This document shows, one piece after another, positions 7,623 through 12,514 of a stretch of DNA of 14,662 nucleotides. How positions within the stretch are numbered: position 1 is the first letter of the stretch; each line of letters opens with the position of its first letter. Below the pieces are notes generated by a model. The model searched no databases. It had not been told where the DNA came from and saw nothing but the letters and a program-made list of their open reading frames with translations. The translations under genes were made by a program, and so were the position numbers. The DNA comes from Pseudomonadota bacterium (GTDB lineage: Bacteria; Pseudomonadota; Alphaproteobacteria; Rhizobiales; Hyphomicrobiaceae), in assembly GCA_021816505.1 (NCBI GenBank), contig JAKAXS010000022.1, positions 1-14,662 of the forward strand, in the 5' to 3' direction.

Positions 7623-8246
7623 TTACTGCTGCTCGCGGCGCGTCTCTAGCGACACGCGGATCAGATCGGCGGTGCGTTCCAGGCCGAGCTTCTCTTTCAA
7701 GCGGCTGCAGGAGTTCGCCACCGTCTTGTAGGCGATGCCAAGTGTCTCGGCGATTCCGGAGAGGCTCTTGCCATCCCCCAGCAGCCGCAAGATCTCGACC
7801 TCGCGATTGGTCAGGTTCTGCAGCGGATCTTCCGCGGGATAGAGGTTGAACGCCAGTTTCGACGCCGTGTCGCGGTCGAGATAGCGCTCACCCGATGCCG
7901 CCTTGGCAACGGCAATGGCGAGTTCATCGGCACCGGCGCTCTTGGACACGTATCCGAACGCGCCGGACTTGATGGCACGCGAGGCGTAGATCGGCTCGGC
8001 GTGCATCGAGAACATGACGACGCGAGACGCCGCATTCTCGATCTGGAAGCGTTTCAGAAGCTCCAGCCCGCTGCCGCCGCCCAGATTGATGTCGAGCACC
8101 ACGACGTCGGGCTGTTCAGCCTTGAAGATCGCAAGCGCCTCGTGCGGCGTGCCTGCTTCGTAAATTCTGGCGCCGGCCAGCGTCGACAGCAAACGCTGGA
8201 CGCCCTGGCGTACGACCGCGTGGTCGTCGACAATCAAGATCTTCAT
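7623..8246 (-). CDS. NarL/LuxR-type two-component response regulator
   Basis: The 207-residue product has a receiver domain (1-118) and a C-terminal LuxR-type helix-turn-helix (about 145-203). Receiver residues are intact: acidic pair D7/D8 in IVDDHAVVRQG, phospho-acceptor D52 in VVLDINLGG, S80 and K102 in YVSKSAGADEL. The output domain carries LTNREVEILRLLGDGKS and the recognition helix region KTVANSCSRLKEKLG, where family members usually read KTV-x-x-H; here Asn-Ser replace the common position. It is a DNA-binding transcription factor, probably dimeric. Its ATG overlaps the kinase stop by four bases (ATGA), so the pair is translationally coupled. Target genes are not evident from sequence; dyads upstream of the kinase and in the exbB-receptor region are candidates. 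Confidence 0.95.
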   Translation of the reverse strand: MKILIVDDHAVVRQGVQRLLSTLAGARIYEAGTPHEALAIFKAEQPDVVVLDINLGGGSGLELLKRFQIENAASRVVMFSMHAEPIYASRAIKSGAFGYVSKSAGADELAIAVAKAASGERYLDRDTASKLAFNLYPAEDPLQNLTNREVEILRLLGDGKSLSGIAETLGIAYKTVANSCSRLKEKLGLERTADLIRVSLETRREQQ

Positions 8247-9625
8247 GATGCTACTGCCTCTCGTGGCTCAATGCCCGCGGTGGCCGCCGCATTGGCGACC
8301 GAGGTTGATTTGGGAAGCGGCAATTCAGCCGTAACACTCACGCCCAGACCGTCAGCTCTGTTTTCGACGACAAAGCGGCCGCCCTTGGCGACAACACGTT
8401 CTCGCATGTGCAGGAGGCCGAAGCTGCCTTCTTCACCGGATGGCTTTCTGAGGCCCCCACCGTCGTCCACGATGCGGACGACGATCATGTCGCCTGAGCG
8501 CGCCGTGACCGAGATCAAGACTTCGCTCGGCGAAGAGTGCTGCATGGTGTTGCTCAACGCCTCGCGAACGATGCCGTGGATTGCCGCGTCCAGGCTCGTG
8601 CCCCAGCTTTCTTCCGGCAAGTCGAGGATGAAGTTGATGTCGGGACGCCGTGCCTGCCAATAGGCGACGAGGTTCTCGATGGCATTCGACAAGCCCAGAT
8701 CCAGCAGCACCGCGGGACGCAGGCGACCGAGAATGGATTTGACCTGGCTCTTGATCTGGCCGACCGCGTCACGAATGGCTTCGGCGTGGACGGCAGCCGG
8801 CGCGTCGCCCTGCTCGGACGACTTGCGGATGGCGTTCGCGTCGACGTCGATGGAAAACAGCAGCGGACTGACCTCGTCATGCAAATCGCGCGCGAGTTCG
8901 TTGCGCTCTTCTTCCTGGACCGTCGTCAGCTGCTCGTTGAGTCGAAAATTGCGTTCTTCGCTGCGGCCCAGCGCGTCGGCCATCAAATTGAAGTTGGCGC
9001 AAAGGTGAGCGAGCTCAACCGGTCCGGCCTCCGGCACACGCGCGGTATAGTCGCCCTTGCCAACGCGTTCGAACCCCTTTGAAAGCGCGGCGAACGGCTG
9101 CAGAGCGCGACCCAGCGTCCAGTAGATCAGCCCGAGCACGAGAACGCAGAAGCCGGTCAGCATCGAGAGGCTGAGGCGGACGTCGTTCCATACCTCATCG
9201 GTCTCGCTGCGCTGATCGCTTTCCAGAACAATCATCCCGTACTTCGTGAGATTGGACGGCAGGGGAATGCGAACGATCTTCACCGGCTGCTCCAGAATGC
9301 TGAACAGCCACTCGGGCGCTTCATCATCAGGGGCCAGGACGTTCGACGTGTCGGTCTCGACGCCATTGGGATCGAGCAGCGCGGCGCGGACGTGGCGATT
9401 GCCGTCGAACGCGTGAACCACGCGGCGCAGACCTTCGCGCGGATCCGGTGAACGCGCGGCATCGTCGACGGCAAGGCGCGCAGTGCTCTCGGCTACTGCG
9501 ACGCCAGAACTCAGCTCCAGCTCGATCTTGTGATGGGCATGCCAATAGGTCATCAGCGCACCGAACGCCAACGTGGCGAGCAGCACCAATGCAACCGTCC
9601 GGATCAATCGTAGGCGAAGTGACAC
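8243..9625 (-). CDS. Membrane sensor histidine kinase, HisKA_3 (NarX/UhpB) class
   Basis: The 460-residue product has membrane helices at about 8-27 and 152-171, enclosing a periplasmic sensor region of about 125 residues with no recognised fold. A HAMP segment (about 171-224) and the dimerisation/phospho-acceptor region follow, with ERNELARDLHDEVSP and His249. The ATPase domain has an N-box REALSNTMQH (N359) and G-boxes VDDGGGL (about 387) and GSFGLLHMRERV. This arrangement is typical of NarX/UhpB/DegS kinases partnered with NarL-type regulators; MoxY-like kinases of methylotrophs are another relative. The start is GTG, with AGG about nine bases upstream. The signal is unknown. The gene lies 102 nt after tonB on the same strand, separated by a hairpin and a dyad, so it may be expressed separately. 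Confidence 0.94.
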   Translation of the reverse strand: MSLRLRLIRTVALVLLATLAFGALMTYWHAHHKIELELSSGVAVAESTARLAVDDAARSPDPREGLRRVVHAFDGNRHVRAALLDPNGVETDTSNVLAPDDEAPEWLFSILEQPVKIVRIPLPSNLTKYGMIVLESDQRSETDEVWNDVRLSLSMLTGFCVLVLGLIYWTLGRALQPFAALSKGFERVGKGDYTARVPEAGPVELAHLCANFNLMADALGRSEERNFRLNEQLTTVQEEERNELARDLHDEVSPLLFSIDVDANAIRKSSEQGDAPAAVHAEAIRDAVGQIKSQVKSILGRLRPAVLLDLGLSNAIENLVAYWQARRPDINFILDLPEESWGTSLDAAIHGIVREALSNTMQHSSPSEVLISVTARSGDMIVVRIVDDGGGLRKPSGEEGSFGLLHMRERVVAKGGRFVVENRADGLGVSVTAELPLPKSTSVANAAATAGIEPREAVAS

Positions 9626-9636
9626 ACTGAACCTGC

Positions 9637-9656
9637 GTAATACGTTACTGTATTAC
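9637..9656. promoter_or_regulatory. Perfect 7-6-7 inverted repeat just upstream of the kinase start
   Basis: GTAATAC (9637-9643) and GTATTAC (9650-9656) are exact reverse complements with a 6-bp spacer. The element ends 11 bp before the GTG start of the histidine kinase. Its size and symmetry suit a dimeric helix-turn-helix regulator, and autoregulation by the adjacent NarL-type regulator is the simplest guess. Its closeness to the start codon suggests repression or a leader hairpin. Confidence 0.5.
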
Positions 9657-9673
9657 ATACCGAAGTTCCGGCG

Positions 9674-9712
9674 GCGGGAAAAGGCCCCTTGAGGGGTTGC
9701 TTAATCTCCCGC
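9674..9712 (-). terminator. Nested hairpin after tonB, probable terminator
   Basis: On the minus strand, 16 nt after the tonB stop, an outer GCGGGA/TCCCGC stem encloses an inner CCCC-TCAA-GGGG hairpin followed by CCTTTT. The inner hairpin with its T-run can act as a weak intrinsic terminator of the exbB-exbD-tonB transcript; the outer stem would compete with it. Partial read-through into the kinase gene is possible. Confidence 0.45.
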
Positions 9713-9727
9713 AAGCTTCAGGACACG

Positions 9728-10537
9728 CTACTTGATTTTGAATTGAATCGGCATCGTGTACTTCAGCAGCTCGCCCGATTCTTCATCCGGGGGCAGAGGA
9801 TATGGGCTGGCGCGTTCGATGGCCAACAGAGCCTCCTCGTCGAGCCGCTTGTTGCCGGACGGCTTCACGAGAAGCTTCTCGACCATCCGGCCCGTGCGAT
9901 CGATCGAGAACTGGACTGTAACCGTGCCCTGCTCGCCGCGCTGACGCGCCTCGGACGGGTAGCGCTGATGCTTCTTCAAATGCAGATGAAGCGACTTGCG
10001 GTAGGTTAAGATCGCCTTGCTGTTCTTTTTGGCATCGCCGATCTGCTGCGCGGTCACGACCGGAGCTTCCTTGGCCTGCACCTGAGGCGGAGCCATGGAC
10101 TGTGCGGCGGCCGTCTGCTGCGGCGCGAGGTTCTCCGGCTGAACCTCTTTGATTTCCTCTTCCTTCTCCTGCACCTCTTCGACGGGCTTCGCGATAGGAA
10201 GGGCAACCTCGGGCTCGGGAGCCAGTGGCGATTGATCGAACTGCGGCAGGTCGAGCGGCTTCAGCTCCTCGACCTTTTCCGTCGTCGGGGGCGTGGGTAC
10301 GGCCTCGTCCGCCTGAGGTCCGATGGCGGTTTCGGGCGTCTCGGCGCGCTGCGTCGACGTCACGGGCGCGAGTTCCATGACGATGGCGCCCGCAACCTCG
10401 TCGTCGATCTCTTCTTCCGGCGGATTGTAGATGGCCCAGGCCGCGCCACCGACATGCAGCGCGACGATCAATGCCCCCGCGCCGGCCCAGCGGAACCAGC
10501 GACGCGTATCGACCTGGAGAACATCAGACGCGAGCAT
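9728..10537 (-). CDS. tonB: TonB energy-transducing protein
   Basis: The 269-residue product has one N-terminal membrane helix (about 17-37) carrying His28 in VALHVGGAAW, matching the functionally important His of the E. coli TonB helix. A Pro/Glu-rich periplasm-spanning linker (about 38-165) includes the EVQEKEEEIKEVQPE run. The C-terminal receptor-binding domain (about 175-269) contains the family pattern YPSEARQRGEQGTVTVQF, then DRTGRM and a Pro-rich SPYPLPP segment before the last strand. TonB transmits proton-motive force from ExbB-ExbD to outer-membrane receptors. Its ATG overlaps the exbD stop by one base. It probably serves the receptor at 12515 and perhaps others elsewhere. Confidence 0.95.
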   Translation of the reverse strand: MLASDVLQVDTRRWFRWAGAGALIVALHVGGAAWAIYNPPEEEIDDEVAGAIVMELAPVTSTQRAETPETAIGPQADEAVPTPPTTEKVEELKPLDLPQFDQSPLAPEPEVALPIAKPVEEVQEKEEEIKEVQPENLAPQQTAAAQSMAPPQVQAKEAPVVTAQQIGDAKKNSKAILTYRKSLHLHLKKHQRYPSEARQRGEQGTVTVQFSIDRTGRMVEKLLVKPSGNKRLDEEALLAIERASPYPLPPDEESGELLKYTMPIQFKIK

Positions 10538-11025
10538 CAGGGGCTCCCGGTAGATCCTGGAGCGATCGGCAACGGGGCGGCAGCCTCGGCAGGCGGCTTC
10601 GGGCCGCCGTCGACGCCTTCAAGCCCAACGAGCGCAACTTTCAAATAGCCCGCTGCGCGCAAAAGGTTCATCACGCGCATGAGCTCGCCGTACGCCACGG
10701 ACTTGTCGGCGCGCAGGAAGATGCGCTTGTTGCGATCGGCATTGGTGTGTGCGTCGAGTGCCGCTGCCAAGCCGGTACGGGAGATATCGTCGTTCCCGAC
10801 GGCCAACGAACGATCCGCCTTGATCGTGAGATACAGCGGCTTGTCGGGGCGCGGCTGTGCCTTCGCGTTCGACACGGGCAGGTCGACGGCGACGTCCACG
10901 GTCGACAACGGGGCTGCGACCATGAAGATGATCAGCAGCACGAGCATGACGTCGATGAAGGGCGTGACGTTGATCTCGTGTTGTTCATCGAGATCGTCGC
11001 CATCGCTATGCAGTCCGCCGGCCAT
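10537..11025 (-). CDS. exbD: Biopolymer transport protein ExbD
   Basis: The 162-residue product has a short cytoplasmic N-terminus ending HEINVTPFIDVMLVLLIIF, one membrane helix (about 22-42) and a periplasmic domain. Asp25 within the helix (TPFIDVM) corresponds to the proton-conducting Asp of the ExbD/TolR family. The periplasmic part shows the PLYLTIKAD and IFLRADKSVAYGELM blocks of the family. A Pro/Ala-rich tail of about 20 residues ends the protein. The start lies three bases after the exbB stop, with GGAG inside the exbB end, and its own stop overlaps the tonB ATG. With ExbB it forms the inner-membrane proton-driven motor for TonB. Confidence 0.96.
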   Translation of the reverse strand: MAGGLHSDGDDLDEQHEINVTPFIDVMLVLLIIFMVAAPLSTVDVAVDLPVSNAKAQPRPDKPLYLTIKADRSLAVGNDDISRTGLAAALDAHTNADRNKRIFLRADKSVAYGELMRVMNLLRAAGYLKVALVGLEGVDGGPKPPAEAAAPLPIAPGSTGSP

Positions 11026-11028
11026 GGC

Positions 11029-12060
11029 TTACTCCGCTGCGCGCGCGTGACGATAGGCCGAGACACGATCGAGATCGCGCGAGACGAGACGCATGACCTC
11101 GGCAGAGGCATCGCCCGCCATGGCGCGATAGACGCCGATACCGCGCGAGAACCAGTTGTAGATTATCACCGCGGGGATGGCGGCAACGAGGCCGATGGCC
11201 GTGGCGAGCAGGGCTTCGGCGATGCCGGGGGCGACGACGGCCAGGTTCGTGGTCTGCGACTTCGAGATGCCGATGAAGCTGTTCATGATGCCCCAAACGG
11301 TGCCGAACAGGCCGACGAACGGTGCGGTCGAGCCGATGGTCGCCAGCACGCCCGTGCCGCGATTCATGCCGCGGATGGCGCCGCTCTCGATACGTTCCAG
11401 ACGCGAGGCGACGCGCTCCTTGATGCCGTGCTTGTCGGGCGTATCCACCGACATGCGCAGTTCGAGAGCCGCGACGTCGATCAGAGACCGCAGCAGGCCA
11501 CCGCCATTTCCAAGCGTCTGCGACGCGGCCGCGAGCGAGACGTCGTTGCTTATGGCGCGGAGCGCGCGCTTCAACCGTGCACGCGCGGAAAACAACTCGA
11601 GCGATTTGACGAGCCACACCGTCCAGGTGATCACCGAGGCGATGGCGAGGCCGATCATCACGCCCTTCACCACGAGATCTGCCTGCATGTACATGCCCCA
11701 CGGGGACAGGTCGTGCGGCAGGTTCGCGTCAGGGCCGGGCGTCGCGATGGCCGCAGGGTCGGCCGGGGCAGCGGGTGCGCCAGCGCCGGCTATCGGTAGA
11801 TCTTCGATCGGGGTCGGTGCGCTCGGCGCCGCCGCATCGGCGGGCTGCTGAGCGTCCGCAGCCGCCGGAGGCGTTACCGCGTCCGTCGACGGCGTATTGA
11901 TGGCGGGTGCCGGCGCGGCCGTCGTATCTTGCGCGGCCTCTGCGGGCGCCGCGTCAGGAGTTGCGGCTTGAGGTGCCTCCGGAGCCTGCGCGACCGCAAA
12001 AGAGGCGGTCAGTGTGCCAAGAGCGACCGTGATCGCCATCAAGAGCGCCGTCGACTTCAT
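11029..12060 (-). CDS. exbB: Biopolymer transport protein ExbB with extended periplasmic N-terminus
   Basis: The 343-residue product starts with a signal-like segment (STALLMAITVALGTLTASFA), then about 90 residues rich in Ala, Pro, Thr and Asp, then the MotA/TolQ/ExbB channel core. Three core helices are visible: about 129-152 (LVVKGVMIGLAIASVITWTVW), 237-262 (TGVLATIGSTAPFVGLFGTVWGIM) and 281-303 (ALLATAIGLVAAIPAVIIYNW). E. coli ExbB has about 244 residues; the extra length is the N-terminal extension, common in alphaproteobacterial ExbB. ATG 12060 is chosen because GGA lies eight bases upstream. ATG 12087 (MSRKM) is an alternative adding nine basic-leaning residues; the frame also has a TTG at 12111. 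It is first gene of exbB-exbD-tonB, under the candidate promoter at 12127-12155. Confidence 0.94.
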   Translation of the reverse strand: MKSTALLMAITVALGTLTASFAVAQAPEAPQAATPDAAPAEAAQDTTAAPAPAINTPSTDAVTPPAAADAQQPADAAAPSAPTPIEDLPIAGAGAPAAPADPAAIATPGPDANLPHDLSPWGMYMQADLVVKGVMIGLAIASVITWTVWLVKSLELFSARARLKRALRAISNDVSLAAASQTLGNGGGLLRSLIDVAALELRMSVDTPDKHGIKERVASRLERIESGAIRGMNRGTGVLATIGSTAPFVGLFGTVWGIMNSFIGISKSQTTNLAVVAPGIAEALLATAIGLVAAIPAVIIYNWFSRGIGVYRAMAGDASAEVMRLVSRDLDRVSAYRHARAAE

Positions 12061-12126
12061 CGGCAGATTCCGCATTTTTCGAGACATGTCCGTCGCATAC
12101 CCGCAATTCAAACCCCGTTGCGGCGG

Positions 12127-12155
12127 ACTTCACATTTCATTACGCAAAATGTCAA
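12127..12155 (-). promoter_or_regulatory. Candidate exbB promoter with an operator-like dyad between its -35 and -10
   Basis: On the minus strand a perfect -35 TTGACA (12155-12150) is followed after 17 bases by a weak -10 TGAAGT (12132-12127), about 65 bases before the exbB ATG. The inverted repeat ACATTT (12132-12137) / AAATGT (12147-12152) with 9-bp spacing falls almost exactly between the two boxes. A protein bound there would block RNA polymerase. The weak -10 limits confidence. Confidence 0.45.
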
Positions 12156-12165
12156 GATAACGCGA

Positions 12166-12189
12166 CGCCACACATCAGTTTGTGCGGCG
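12166..12189. repeat. Imperfect 9-bp inverted repeat upstream of exbB
   Basis: CGCCACACA (12166-12174) and TGTGCGGCG (12181-12189) pair with one mismatch around a 6-nt loop. There is no T-run, so a terminator is unlikely. It lies just upstream of the candidate exbB -35 and could be an activator site or chance. Confidence 0.3.
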
Positions 12190-12435
12190 GCACATCCATT
12201 TGCGCAAAGAGCGTCGTACCGCAATCGGGCAATTCCTACTCTAGGGCTCTAGTTTATTCCAGTGTCTAAGGCAACCGGCCTGACCGCCGCAGACGGCATG
12301 CTCCGGAAAACTCGAAAACGAGTGCAACGGCGGACAGATCCCAGTGTGGCCATAGGGCCGCACTGCTCGGTTCATGAAATTCGAAGTCAAGATTCTGCGT
12401 TGACGGTAAGGCTCGCGTAACCCTAGCTGGGCGCT

Positions 12436-12447
12436 CAGCTTAAGCTG
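12436..12447. promoter_or_regulatory. Perfect 12-bp palindrome upstream of the receptor gene
   Basis: CAGCTTAAGCTG is self-complementary and ends 67 bp before the receptor ATG, in the region where its promoter is expected. No known regulator consensus is matched, so this is only a candidate site. Confidence 0.25.
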
Positions 12448-12514
12448 CATGCTGATGATCGTGAGATTATTCTGAGAAGTCTGGTGTGCGTATTCTTTCT
12501 GGGGGACAGTTAAA

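Larger units (their letters stand above)
12061..12514. other. Divergent control region between exbB and the TonB-dependent receptor
   Basis: No gene is supported here. This 454-bp stretch should hold promoters for both directions. It contains the exbB promoter/dyad (12127-12155), a hairpin (12166-12189), a TTTGCGCAAA palindrome (12199-12208), and a CAGCTTAAGCTG palindrome (12436-12447). Two degenerate copies of a CACAT..CATT..CGCAAA block start at 12131 and 12191. No clear sigma-70 pair was found for the receptor gene, and no convincing Fur, Irr or RirA box. Confidence 0.6.

Noticed and set aside
9641..9669. GGAAC motif upstream of the kinase as an EcfG-type stress promoter
   Set aside because: The minus strand has GGAAC, but at the correct spacing of 16-17 bases there is GTA or TAA instead of CGTT, so the -10 is not supported.
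10471..11799. 442-codon frame on the plus strand, opposite exbD and exbB
   Set aside because: The translation is a low-complexity Arg/Asp/His/Gly mix without motifs, while exbD and exbB on the minus strand are unmistakable.
12252..12268. Possible Irr-type iron-control element in the exbB/receptor region
   Set aside because: It matches the TTTAGAA-N3-TTCTAAA consensus at only about half of the positions and lacks the required symmetry.
12452..12478. Possible Fur-box-like AT-rich stretch before the receptor gene
   Set aside because: Only scattered GAT/ATT matches; the symmetry of a Fur box is missing apart from a short TTCT-G-AGAA.
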